A stretch of DNA of 40,917 nt from positions 1 to 40,917 of the forward strand of contig JAHEPY010000003.1 of the NCBI GenBank assembly GCA_019561565.1, given 5' to 3'. Shown in pieces: positions 30,501 to 38,812 of the stretch. The position numbers and the translations under genes were made by a program. The DNA comes from Methanothermococcus sp. SCGC AD-155-M21 (GTDB lineage: Archaea > AGJL01 > Methanococci > Methanococcales > Methanococcaceae). The first letter of the stretch is position 1, and each line of letters starts with the position of its first letter. A model generated the notes under the pieces. It was not told where the DNA came from, made no database searches, and saw nothing but the letters and a program-made list of their open reading frames with translations.

Positions 30501-30662
30501 TTTTAATCCTATTAAAGTATCAATAAAATAACTTCTCCCTAAGTTATCATAGCCTTCTTGGGTGTCCTTTAATTTTTCCCCTAATTCCTTAAAATCATTA
30601 AATCCAAAGAAACTTAGGAAATATTTGTTTAAAACCATATGTTTTTCAAGTTTTATTGCCAT
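27528..30662 (-). CDS. res: Type III-like restriction subunit (Res), helicase-nuclease
   Basis: This is the ATP-dependent DNA helicase/endonuclease of a type III-like restriction system. The 1044-residue protein has Walker A FWMATGSGKTLIMH (about residues 143-156), a Walker B of DEGH type (LVFIDEGHKGQ, about 243-252, rather than the usual DEAH), motif III EYSATFGQ, and motif VI QIIQLFGRGVRLKGK. The C-terminal nuclease has the PD...D-x-K pattern in GFYPDFVMWIKRE and IIFIDPKGIRN (about 926-952). Its start ATG at 30662 follows the small upstream gene by 10 bases with AGGGGATG as ribosome binding site, so the two are coupled. All motifs look intact. Confidence 0.88.
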   Translation of the reverse strand: MAIKLEKHMVLNKYFLSFFGFNDFKELGEKLKDTQEGYDNLGRSYFIDTLIGLKPEWENLLLRYDYAIKEYVKKLEKNRSQIDFKLKYFQYLAVLFTEIFLDKYYNDRQRFLNELNAFLQEFNSKNRTKISPFTEEDLKKLAFWMATGSGKTLIMHINYWQILKYSKNNWDNIILITPNEGLSKQHQEELKLSGIPFKLYDGNSNNLKTKDREILIIDIHKLTKEKKGEGVSVDISYFEGKNLVFIDEGHKGQKSEEQRWKKLREEIAKEGFLYEYSATFGQVIGKNKDLLEEYSKAIIFDYSYKYFYKDGYGKDFYVYNIKSEKKDNKEYYSQEKQNLLFTAGLLSFYEQLAIFEKHKKELKEYNIEKPLWIFVGSKVIGKGVNSDVVKVIKFIDAITKNKEQFKENVDKILSGESGLINNEGNDIFKNKFKFIRNLNLDALVEDIYQKIFNGNGKLELYEIKNSEGEIGLKTTGEKYFGVINVGDVKTLKKLISESKIEIKEDHFTQSLFFDINKNNSHINILIGSKKFIEGWNSWRVSNMGLINMGKGEGPQIIQLFGRGVRLKGKDYSLRREENPDYELKVLQTLFIFGLNADYINAFLATIEREEVDYEEIEIPIKFNKTNKWEKKIYTIKTKDDFNFLEYPLKLEVDEKILRNIKIDLRPKITTAEGLKVGNAEITIDKPLYIQEKDLNFIDWDFIYSEVMNYKITEGMYNLIIDIDTIKNIIKSKKYKIFLNKSEGIDIEHNNEESFLKILSFEGIRKFNEIILMVIKDYILKSYRREEKRKTMDYLEVEPLTIEKHPSMYPKDGEIIIKIPKSLEEDIEEIMKQLNEYDPDNDKVPQQWKEWDSFVVHLDNHLCTPLIVWKKNKDEIKSIPVKLNEGETKFVEDLKNFLENNSTFKNDDIFLLRNLSRKGIGFFITSGFYPDFVMWIKREYKQHIIFIDPKGIRNLGNFNDEKIQLCTFYIKEIEKRINKELNKKGETLNIQLDAFILSTSSYDDIKGIFGEGNYTKEDFEKHNILFQEDRNYIKKIFKKIGIINN

Positions 30663-30672
30663 CTACATCCCC

Positions 30673-31116
30673 TTAAAGATTTTCAAGTAATTGGATTAAC
30701 TCATTATTTGTGTATTTTCTAAAAAATACTTTAAACTTACTTTCATCATACTTATTAAATTCATCATAGTTTTTTACTTCCCAAACCCAAAAATCACATT
30801 CTAAGGTTTCTGGATTCTTTAATCCATAGAGTATGATAAAAAATTTTATTCCTATTTTCTGACTTAGAAGAAAAATCGCTTTGGAGTTTGCACCACATAA
30901 ATATTTTTTCTGTTTTACATGGGCCTGTTTTACTTCTAAAAAAGCCTTTGGGATAAATTCTCCATTTTTTTCTATTCTATATTCATAGAAATCAATGTCA
31001 GTGGTATAAGATTTATTACTAAGATATTTTCTATGCCAACTATTAAAAGTTAAATCCCTTTCTCCAGTTTTATCTGTTCTTTTACCAAATTTATCTCGTG
31101 TTAAATCATCATTCAT
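30673..31116 (-). CDS. Small PD-(D/E)XK-like protein between mod and res
   Basis: I do not recognise a named family. The 147-residue protein begins MNDDLTRDKFGKRTDKTGER. The stretch SYTTDIDFYEYRIEKNGEF followed by FLEVKQAHVKQ resembles the D...(E)xK core of a PD-(D/E)XK nuclease (TDIDFYEY giving the Asp, LEVK giving E-x-K). A hydrophobic strand IKFFIILYGL and a basic C-terminus follow. Its ATG at 31116 directly follows the stop of the third mod relic (no intergenic base), and it precedes res by 10 bases, so it belongs to the mod-res operon. It may be an accessory nuclease or a DNA-end-binding subunit. The fold call is inference from a few residues. Confidence 0.65.
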   Translation of the reverse strand: MNDDLTRDKFGKRTDKTGERDLTFNSWHRKYLSNKSYTTDIDFYEYRIEKNGEFIPKAFLEVKQAHVKQKKYLCGANSKAIFLLSQKIGIKFFIILYGLKNPETLECDFWVWEVKNYDEFNKYDESKFKVFFRKYTNNELIQLLENL

Positions 31117-31250
31117 TTAACTCTCCCCCTTAAACATTAATGATTTAAATAAAGGTTCTATTGCTTTAAATCCCTTAACTGTAGCATCCCTATTGATATA
31201 AATCTCATCAGGATTAAAATCTTTTATTGTATTTTTAATTATTTTTCATC
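31117..31250 (-). pseudogene. Relic of a third mod gene: C-terminal about 43 codons
   Basis: The translated piece KIIKNTIKDFNPDEIYIN, then RDATVKGFKAIEPLF and SLMFKGES before the TAA (31117-31119), is plainly the last part of the Mod proteins encoded at 31689 and 34745 (compare FNPDEVYINRDATVKGF in modA and FNPDEIYINGDAIVKGF in modB). No start or catalytic part is present; the upstream frame is closed by a TGA at about 31249. The relic overlaps the end of the ggct gene at about 31239-31250, where the homology begins. This implies that a former mod gene was replaced or interrupted here, leaving its tail, and the small nuclease-like gene follows it exactly as it would follow a complete mod. Confidence 0.85.
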
Positions 31251-31687
31251 TTTTCTTACCCTAAGATAAGTATCGATGTATTCCGAAGGCAGACTTAGTT
31301 GTTTTGCACTTTCTACAACAATTTCTTCATATTCCACAGAAGGACTTCCCTCTTTAAGAGGCTCTCTTAAATAAACTAACACCTTATAGGGCTTATCTTG
31401 TTTATCATATGCATCTAAATATTTTTAGAATATGTAGTGGGATAGCCCTCACATCGGTTTAATTCTTCTTCATCTCTCTCAGATATTTTAAAAATCGCCC
31501 CCCAAACAATTCCTTCTTTATCTTTGAGTATATTGCCAACTGCTCCTTCACGTGTTATTGAATAACCATCATAGACAAATTTATAATTTTTAATATAACC
31601 AACACAAACAAACTCTGAATCAGGACAACGTTCTTCCATCTGATCTAAATTCATATTGGATCCATAAGCAAAGTAATATTTTTCCAT
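31239..31687 (-). pseudogene. Gamma-glutamylcyclotransferase-like protein, frame broken by one base
   Basis: This is a GGCT/AIG2-like fold protein. The N-terminal YYFAYGSNMNLDQMEERCP is the family signature, followed by the catalytic Glu region ISERDEEELNRCEGYPTTYSK. After KNI the frame stops, but the same chain resumes as YLDAYDKQDKPYKVLVYLRE and runs to VRKDEK at 31239. The break is in the A5 run at 31422-31426; one extra A restores an uninterrupted protein of about 148 residues. It sits between modB (1-base gap) and the third mod tail, an unusual place for such a gene. It may be a cargo gene brought in by recombination. The function inside a restriction locus is unknown. Confidence 0.8.
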
Positions 31688-33246
31688 TTTACATCACCTC
31701 AAACATTAACTTTTTAAACAAAGGTTCTATTGCTTTAAATCCTTTCACTATTGCATCTCCATTGATATAAATCTCATCGGGATTAAAGTTTTCTATTTCT
31801 TTTTTAATTTCCTCTTTATCTTTTTTAAAGTCCATGTTTTCCATACTTCTCCAAACTATTGCTACTCTTTTGCCTTTTTTTTCTCCAAAAACAAATAAAT
31901 ATGTTCTATTATTATCCTTTAATATTTTATATTTCTTAATATTTAAACCAAGAAGATAATTAAATGTCTCCACTAAATCCACATTTACTATTTTTTGTTG
32001 ATAATTTTCCAATATTTTAAGTTTATAGTTAAATGGATCCTTTAAGTCATCAATTTTAAGAAAAGTTTTACTTCCCTTTGTTTCCCATTCAAGCATGTAT
32101 TTAACAAAGTAATCTGAGAGTTCTAAAAGATCATTTTGTGCTTTTTCAAACTCAATATTTTCTAATGCATCTTCGTATTGTTCTAAGGTGTGGTATTTGA
32201 AAAATACGCCAATTCCATCAGTATCTTGTGGTTTTCCTTCCTTCCAGTTAAAAGAATGTGCCACTTTCTTAATTCTTGGAATGATAACAGTATCAAAATA
32301 TTCTGCCATTTCTATTAGAATAAACTTTCTTTTGCCTCCATCTTCTTTATTTAATTTCATAACTGCATGTGCGGTTGTACCTGAGCCTGCGAAGAAGTCT
32401 AACACTAAATTGTTGAGTTGAGTATTCATCCTTACCAAGTAGTGAATTAAACTACTTGGTTTAGGATATGAATCAAAAAAAATTCCTAAATTAGATATTT
32501 CGTTACTCCCTTCCTCATTTGTTCCCACACCTGCTTTTTTATCTAAAAAAATATTGTCAATATACTTGTCTGGTATGATCCAATCCTCCTTATCTTTTAC
32601 TCTCTTGTACCTTATAGAAAATTTTTTACTTTTTATGAAAAAAATTGTACCTAACATGATTTCTTTATCTAAGGTTTCTTGTGTCCATTTGGATTCGCAT
32701 TTTATTCTAAAAGAATTTTTATTTTTCCCATTAACAACCTCAACGTCATCTAATAACTCTACTCTTTCTCTTTTGCCTTTTTTATACTTACCATCTGGTA
32801 TATTAAAACTTACTGCATTTGGAGGAAACGTAAGAATTCTAAGGGAATTTCCCTTATTTAACAAAGGAGCATCATTACCTTCTGCTATTCTCCCCCTAAA
32901 TCTGTCTTTTAATTGTGCTTTAGCAAATGTGACAATATACTCTACATTTTTTCTAGAAATATTGGATAGAGAGGGAGGGGTAGAAGTATTATTCCAAATA
33001 AAAGTTTCTAAGAAACATTTTTCGCCAAAAATATTTATATTAATCATTTTTAATCTTTCCAACTCATTATCATCTATACTCACAAAAATAACTCCATCCT
33101 CTCTCATTAATTCCCTTGCTAAATTTAACCTATTCTCCATCATTGTAAGCCAGGATGAATGCTGATAGCTGTCTTTATAAATGAAATCATCACTTCCTGT
33201 ATTGTAAGGAGGGTCTATATAGATTGTTTTAATTCTTTCGCTATAC

Positions 33247-33310
33247 TTATTTAATAATAAATTTAAACCTTGGAAGTTCTCACTCTTTATTAAAATCCCA
33301 TCTAAAATAT
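33247..33310. repeat. 64-bp perfect direct repeat shared by modB and modA (other copy 36246-36309)
   Basis: These 64 bases match modA 36246-36309 without a mismatch. They are the longest clear block in two longer nearly identical regions that cover the N-terminal and C-terminal parts of the two genes. They lie just before motif IV, upstream of the region that differs between the genes. Such flanking identity would favour gene conversion or exchange of target-recognition parts. Confidence 0.85.
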
Positions 33311-33420
33311 TCTCTAAATCATTCTTTTCACTTAAGGCAGCCAATAACTTCCATTTAAATTCCTCATTAAAATATTTTGTATCAATTGGTAGTTTTTTAT
33401 ATTCTTTACCCTGCAATATG

Positions 33421-33428
33421 TTTTTTTT
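33421..33428 (-). repeat. A8 homopolymer (T8 on plus strand) splitting modB
   Basis: The homopolymer lies exactly where the two halves of modB change frame. The paralogue modA has the same codons interrupted by C bases (about 36418-36427), so it lacks a slippery run. An in-frame protein needs seven bases here. Such tracts in mod genes are the known switch of phase-variable methylation systems in bacteria. Confidence 0.8.
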
Positions 33429-34744
33429 CAATTAAATCATTCTTGTCTTTAACATCAATCCCAAATAACTCCTTCCATTCTTTTAATTGCTTTTTATTAT
33501 TTAATACTTTATCTAAAATACCCTCTAAAAACTCCTCTCCTGCATATTCCTTAATCTTATCCAAAGTAATTACATAATGAGTATTAATAACAAACTTTTT
33601 CTTCTCCCATAGTTTCTTCTGGAAGTTTTCAATCTGATCTAAAAACTCAATAATTTTTAAAGATATATCTCTAAATGCTATAACTCCAATAAGATAAATC
33701 CTTAATTTATCAAAGTATTTATTCTGCTCTAAAACCTGTAAATCCTCCAATTGTAAAAACTCATTTTTAATATAAAAATCCAATTCCCTTTCTAAAAATC
33801 CCTTTAAATTTTTATGGACAAAGTAATCAGTTGTATTTCTTCTTGTGTAGTTGTAAAGGTGTTTTTCCATTAAAGATTTTTCTCCTTCTTTTTTAAAAAG
33901 AGGTCTTATTGTTTCATTATTTAGTATTTTTTCTTCCAATATTTTTATTGTTTCTTCATTTATCTTATCCTGGGATATTGTATTACCATGCTTGTATTTC
34001 TCTTTTTCTTCCTCTTTTAAAGTTCTATATTCAAAGTAAATGTTTAATTCTTTTTTTTCTTTATCAAAATCAAATACTCTATCATTTAAAATAAAAAACT
34101 TCTTTTCCTGGGATTTAATATTTCCCTTTTCTTCCTCTGCTTCTATGACTTTAAAATTAACTGTTAATCCTTTAACTCTGAAGGTATATTTCCTAAGATA
34201 CTCCGTTGTTTTAATATAATATTGATCCTTATTTATCCAGTATAGATAAATCTCCTCTCCATTATATGGAATAATATATTTTTCATTTTTTCCATATCTT
34301 CTCTTACTTATAAAATCTCCATTATCGTAATATCTTGAGAAGAAGGTTATTAGGTGGTTGTAGATCTCTTTTTCTAAATTTTCTGAAATCTCGATCTGTT
34401 CTAATTGCTTTTTCTTTTCATAATATTCTTTTCCAAGGGGCGTATCTCTAAATCCTTCTTTTAAATCTCCATTTTTAAAAGCATCTTCTCTAAAGTTTTC
34501 ACTTATACTTTGTTTTATTTTTTCAAGTTCTTCTCTTATTTTATTTCTTTTTTCTTCATTTAAAAGATTTAATTGTTTTTTTATATCATCTATTAAATCA
34601 TTCTCAATAAACTCCTCAATCTCTTTTCTTTTATAATTCATTATTTTATAAATACCAAAGTCTAAATCCCCATTTTCAAATTGAAATAGTTCTTTGAGTT
34701 TGTTTTTTAATTCCTCTTTTAAATTATTGTTATTAATACTCATC

Positions 34745-37636
34745 TTACCCTTCCCTCCTGAACATTAATGATTTAAACAAAGGTTCTATTGATTTAAATC
34801 CCTTAACTGTAGCATCCCTATTGATATATACTTCATCAGGATTAAAATCTTTTACAATATTTTCAATTATTTTCTTATCATTCTCAAAGCCAATACCCCC
34901 CATACTTCTCCAAATTATTGCTATTTTTTTACCCACTTCTTCCCCAAATATAAATAAATATGTTCTATTGTTACATTCTAAAAGTTTATAACCTTTAATA
35001 TTCAATCCAAGGAGATAATTAAATGTTTCCACTAAATCCACATTTACTATTTTTTGTTGATAATTTTCCAATACTTTAAGTTTGTAGTTAAATGGATCCT
35101 TTAAGTCATCAATTTTAAGAAAAGTTTTACTTCCCTTTGTTTCCCATTCAAGCATATATTTAACAAAGTAATCCGAGAGTTCTAAAAGATCCTTTCGTGT
35201 TTTTTCAAACTCAATGTTTTCTAATGCATCCTCATATTGTTCTAAGGTTTGGTATTTAAAGAATCCTCCTGCCATCTTAGGGTTGTATTTTTCTTTTACC
35301 TCCTTTTCTTTACTTATTCCTGATTTATCATAGAATAATACTTTTTTCATTCTTGGCAAAATTACAGTATAAAAATGCTCTCCCATCTCAACTCCCATCC
35401 ATTTTCTCTTTAATTTATGGGCTACTGCTATTGTTGTACCTGAACCAAGAAAGAAGTCAAGGATTAAATCTCCTTCCTTGGATGTGGATTGAATAACACG
35501 CTTTAGAAGGATTTCGGAGTTTTCTGTTTGAAACTTCCAGGTTGTAGAGTATCCATAAATATCGCTCCAATTAGAGTCTAAAACTTCTTTATCCTTTTCT
35601 TCAACCCAGTATTTTGGCTGCACCTTATCATCCATACCACAAATTGGACAGCCTTTCCATGGCCCTTTATTTTTATCATGTATATATCTACAGTGTTTGC
35701 ATTGCAAAATTATTTTTCCTTCCTCTATCATCTGATCTATTTTTTCTTGGGAATATTTCCAGTGCTTTCCTACTGGAGGATATAACTCTTTGCCAAAGAA
35801 AATCTTAGGGCCCCCTTGCCCGGAAGAATCACCCATGTGTCTCCAAAACCCTCCTCTTTTCTCATTTTTCATCTTAAATGGATTTAAATAAAAAAAGTAT
35901 TCAGAATTTTTTGCATAAACGTATATTGTATCTAATCCTTCTGGAAGTTTCTTTACTTCTCTTTCCATAACATTTTTCTTAAATCTTCTTATACCTATTT
36001 CATTCCTAAAATTATCCTTTCCAAAAATCTCATTTAATAAAAACCTTACATAATGATTTCCATTATAATCACATCTAACAAATATACTTCCCTTTTCATC
36101 CAATAATTCCCTTCCCAACCTAATCCTATTTTCAAGCATTGTTATCCAAGTGGCATCCTTATAGCCAACTTTATAAAGATAATCTGCTTCATTATCTTTG
36201 TTAAAGGGAGGGTCAATATAAACTGTTTGCACCTTTTCATAATATTTATTTAATAATAAATTTAAACCTTGGAAGTTCTCACTCTTTATTAAAATCCCAT
36301 CTAAAATATCCTCTAAATCATTCCTTTCACTTAAAGCAACTAATAGATTCCATTTAAACTCTTCATTAAAATACTTTGTATCAATTGGTAGTTTTTTATA
36401 TTCTTTACCTTGTAATGTGTTGTTTTCAATTAAATCATCCTTATCTTTAACTTCAATATTGAATAAATCCTTCCATTCCTCTAATTGCTTTTTATTATTT
36501 AATACTTTATCTAAAATATCCTCTAAAAACTCCTCTCCTGCATATTCCTTAATCTTATCCATAGTAATTACATAATGGGTATTAATAACAAACTTTTTCT
36601 TCTCCCATAATTTCTTCTGAAAGTTTTCAATCTGATCTAAAAACTCAATAATTTTTAAAGATATATTTCTAAATGCCTTAACTCCAATAAGATAAACCTT
36701 TAATTTATCAAAGTATTTATTTTGTTCTAAAATCTGTAAATCCTCCAACTGTAAAAACTCATTTTTAATATAGAAATCCAATTCCCTTTCTAAGAATCCC
36801 TTTAAATTTTTATGGATAAAGTAATCCCTTGTATTTCTTCTTGTGTAGTTGTAAAGGTGTTTTTCTAGTAAAGATTTTTCTCCTTCTTTTTCAAAGATAA
36901 TTCCTGTTAAATTATTCTGGGGTATCTTTTTTTCTAATATTTTTATTATCTTTTCATTTATTTTATTCTGTTTAATATTTAACCCTTTTTTATCCCCCCA
37001 ACCTTTCTCCTTTGCCTCCTCTTTAGAGATTACTCTATATTCAAAGTAAATGTTTAATTCTTTTTTATCTTTATCAAAATCAAATATCCTCTCATTTAAA
37101 ATAAAAAACTTCTTTTCCTGGGATTTAATATTTCCCTTTTCTTCCTCTGCTTCTAAGACTTTAAAATTAACTGTTAATCCTTTAACTCTGAAGGTATATT
37201 TTCTAAAGTACTCTGTAGTTTTTATATAGTATTGATTCTTATTTACCCAGTAGAGATAAACCTCCTCTCCATTGTATGGAATAACATATTTTTCATTTTT
37301 TCCATATCTTCTCTTACTTATAAAATCTCCATTGTCGTAATATCTTGAGAAGAAGGTTATTAAGTGGTTGTAGATCTCTTTTTCTAAATCTTCTGAGAGT
37401 TTAATTTCTTCCAGTTGTTCCTTATTTTCAATTATACTTTTTTCCTCTTCACTTAAAATATTTAATTGTTTTTTAATCTCTTCAATTAGTTCTTTATCAA
37501 TAAATCTTTCAATCTCTTTTCTTTTATAATTCATTATTCTGTAAATACCAAAGTCTAAATCTTCCCTTTCAAATTGAAATAGTTCTTTGAGTTTGTTTTT
37601 TAATTCCTCTTTTAATTTATTGTTATTACTACTCAT
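34745..37636 (-). CDS. Type III-like Mod DNA methyltransferase A with zinc-ribbon target region
   Basis: This is the intact modification subunit of the type III-like system, a beta-class amino-methyltransferase. It has about 963 residues, longer than classical Mod (600-700), because of an N-terminal region of about 400 residues that starts LKEELKNKLKELFQFEREDL and has no motif I can name. Motif IV is TVYIDPPFNKDNEADYL (about residue 478) and SAM motif I follows later as LILDFFLGSGTTIA (about 728-741), the beta order. Between them lies the recognition region with a probable zinc ribbon, CKHC (649, 652) and CPIC (666, 669), numbered from the upstream GTG at 37645. The ATG at 37636 is chosen because modB starts at the equivalent residue. 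Confidence 0.9.
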   Translation of the reverse strand: MSSNNNKLKEELKNKLKELFQFEREDLDFGIYRIMNYKRKEIERFIDKELIEEIKKQLNILSEEEKSIIENKEQLEEIKLSEDLEKEIYNHLITFFSRYYDNGDFISKRRYGKNEKYVIPYNGEEVYLYWVNKNQYYIKTTEYFRKYTFRVKGLTVNFKVLEAEEEKGNIKSQEKKFFILNERIFDFDKDKKELNIYFEYRVISKEEAKEKGWGDKKGLNIKQNKINEKIIKILEKKIPQNNLTGIIFEKEGEKSLLEKHLYNYTRRNTRDYFIHKNLKGFLERELDFYIKNEFLQLEDLQILEQNKYFDKLKVYLIGVKAFRNISLKIIEFLDQIENFQKKLWEKKKFVINTHYVITMDKIKEYAGEEFLEDILDKVLNNKKQLEEWKDLFNIEVKDKDDLIENNTLQGKEYKKLPIDTKYFNEEFKWNLLVALSERNDLEDILDGILIKSENFQGLNLLLNKYYEKVQTVYIDPPFNKDNEADYLYKVGYKDATWITMLENRIRLGRELLDEKGSIFVRCDYNGNHYVRFLLNEIFGKDNFRNEIGIRRFKKNVMEREVKKLPEGLDTIYVYAKNSEYFFYLNPFKMKNEKRGGFWRHMGDSSGQGGPKIFFGKELYPPVGKHWKYSQEKIDQMIEEGKIILQCKHCRYIHDKNKGPWKGCPICGMDDKVQPKYWVEEKDKEVLDSNWSDIYGYSTTWKFQTENSEILLKRVIQSTSKEGDLILDFFLGSGTTIAVAHKLKRKWMGVEMGEHFYTVILPRMKKVLFYDKSGISKEKEVKEKYNPKMAGGFFKYQTLEQYEDALENIEFEKTRKDLLELSDYFVKYMLEWETKGSKTFLKIDDLKDPFNYKLKVLENYQQKIVNVDLVETFNYLLGLNIKGYKLLECNNRTYLFIFGEEVGKKIAIIWRSMGGIGFENDKKIIENIVKDFNPDEVYINRDATVKGFKSIEPLFKSLMFRREG
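35537..35679 (-). repeat. modA segment repeated inverted at the window end
   Basis: These 143 bases encode the second half of the modA zinc ribbon and the following residues (from HDKNKGPWKGCPICG to YGYSTTW). Their reverse complement is found, base for base, at 40775-40917. Confidence 0.9.
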
Positions 37637-37996
37637 TTTTAACACATCCCATGTTATATTTATGGCCTTAAAAAATTATTTATAATAAATAAAGAATAAT
37701 AATAAAAAATAAAGGATAATTAAAATTAAAATAAATTATTATAAAAATTTTATATAAATATAAAAAATAGTTAGAATTAAGGTAGAATAAATCTTAATAT
37801 TTTAAAATACCTAAACTCCCCTAAGGATGGCATTATAAACTTCATATTAAACTAAGATAGATGGACTTAAAATATCTTCTTTATTTATATTTTATTATTT
37901 TTTTATGGACTTAATTTAATATATATGCATTTGACTATTGTTATTGCATATCCTATCTAAAACCATATTTTTTTTAATCCCTTATTCCTTTCTTAC
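37637..37996. other. About 350-bp A+T-rich spacer upstream of the mod-res operon
   Basis: No gene is seen. The region must contain the promoter for the whole mod-res operon (minus strand), and GGGATG near 37648-37653 can serve as ribosome binding site for modA. A short GC-richer patch at about 37815-37835 (ACTCCCCTAAGGATGG) has no assigned role. Confidence 0.4.
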
Positions 37997-38659
37997 TTAT
38001 TCCTTTTTCCCTAATTTGGTATAGAGACCAGACTGAATTTTGGTTATTAGCCCAGAGATTAAATAAAGTACTGCTAAAACTATTATTATTTTTCCCCACA
38101 TGGTCATAGGGGTAATATCTCCATATCCTATGGTGGTTATGGAAATAACTGTAAAATAAAATGCATCTGCAAAGTTATTTATTCCAGGATTTACTTCATT
38201 TTCTGCTAACCATATAAAACTGGAGATTATAAAACTATAAGTTAAAATAGTAATAAAATTAACCATTTCACGACTTAAACTAAGATGTTTAAATTTTACA
38301 ACCCTTAAAAGTACCAATATTCTTACAGCGTTGATTATTCTTAAACTAATAATCGCATTTGTGGAGTATATTTGAAGAAGATAAAGTATAAAGGCACCAA
38401 TAACCACGGCATCTATTATATTGTATAGATCTTTAAAGAACTTTAATTTATTCTTAGTTCCAATCAACTTATAAATAAACTCAAAAGAAAGAAAGGAAAT
38501 TGCTATAAAATCCATCTTTATTAAAATATCCTCATAGGGGGGATTGTATGTTGATAATATAAAAGAGATTAAAATCTCCAAAGTACATAATATGCCTATT
38601 ATCTCAATGGCATGATATACCCTTGGATTGTAAATTTTCAGATTTTTTAATAACTTCAT
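37997..38659 (-). CDS. Voltage-gated potassium channel, six-TM single-subunit type
   Basis: This resembles the small archaeal Kv-type channels such as the Methanocaldococcus jannaschii MVP channel. The 220-residue protein has S1-S3-like helices, an S4-like segment with Arg at every third or fourth position (SLRIINAVRILVLLRVVKFK, about residues 105-124), a pore helix, and the selectivity filter TTIGYGDITP. A final hydrophobic S6 helix (IIIVLAVLYLISGLI) and a basic tail follow. It would form a tetramer in the cytoplasmic membrane. The start ATG at 38659 has GGGATAGT upstream. It is transcribed separately from modA (350 bases away) and mcm (about 150 bases). Confidence 0.92.
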   Translation of the reverse strand: MKLLKNLKIYNPRVYHAIEIIGILCTLEILISFILSTYNPPYEDILIKMDFIAISFLSFEFIYKLIGTKNKLKFFKDLYNIIDAVVIGAFILYLLQIYSTNAIISLRIINAVRILVLLRVVKFKHLSLSREMVNFITILTYSFIISSFIWLAENEVNPGINNFADAFYFTVISITTIGYGDITPMTMWGKIIIVLAVLYLISGLITKIQSGLYTKLGKKE

Positions 38660-38812
38660 ACTATCCCAAAAAAATAAGGGGTGTATTAAATAAATATTAA
38701 TATATTTTAAATTTTTAAATAAAAATTTTATAATTTATTATAATTTATTTTTATATTAATAATTTTTTAATTATTTTTTAAATTTTTATTTTTTATTTTA
38801 TTTATTACATCC

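Larger units (their letters stand above)
31689..34743 (-). pseudogene. Type III-like Mod methyltransferase B, split in an A8 tract (possibly phase-variable)
   Basis: This beta-class DNA methyltransferase is a paralogue of modA. The N-terminal 440 residues are in one frame (34743-33406) and the catalytic part is in another (33431-31689). The catalytic part has motif IV TIYIDPPYNTGSDDF and the SAM-binding NLVLDFFAGSGTTAHAV. The two frames are separated only by a run of eight A on the coding strand (33421-33428). Seven A would give LIEKNILQGKEYKKL, in register with LIENNTLQGKEYKKL of modA, and a protein of about 1017 residues. Its target-recognition part, between the two motifs, differs from modA and lacks the zinc ribbon. 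It starts one base after the modA stop. It may be a phase-off state, a real pseudogene, or a sequencing error. Confidence 0.85.

Noticed and set aside
32554-33165. 203-codon plus-strand open frame inside modB
   Set aside because: It is antisense to the methyltransferase domain of modB; its hydrophobic composition simply mirrors the Lys/Glu-rich coding strand.
31117-37636. BREX or DISARM reading of the long methyltransferase island
   Set aside because: No PglZ, BrxC, BrxL, DrmA/B or similar partner is present; the Mod-Res pairing with beta-class motif order fits a type III-like system better.
27528-37636. Island carried by a transposon or integrated virus
   Set aside because: No transposase, integrase, terminal repeats or tRNA attachment site was seen at the edges.
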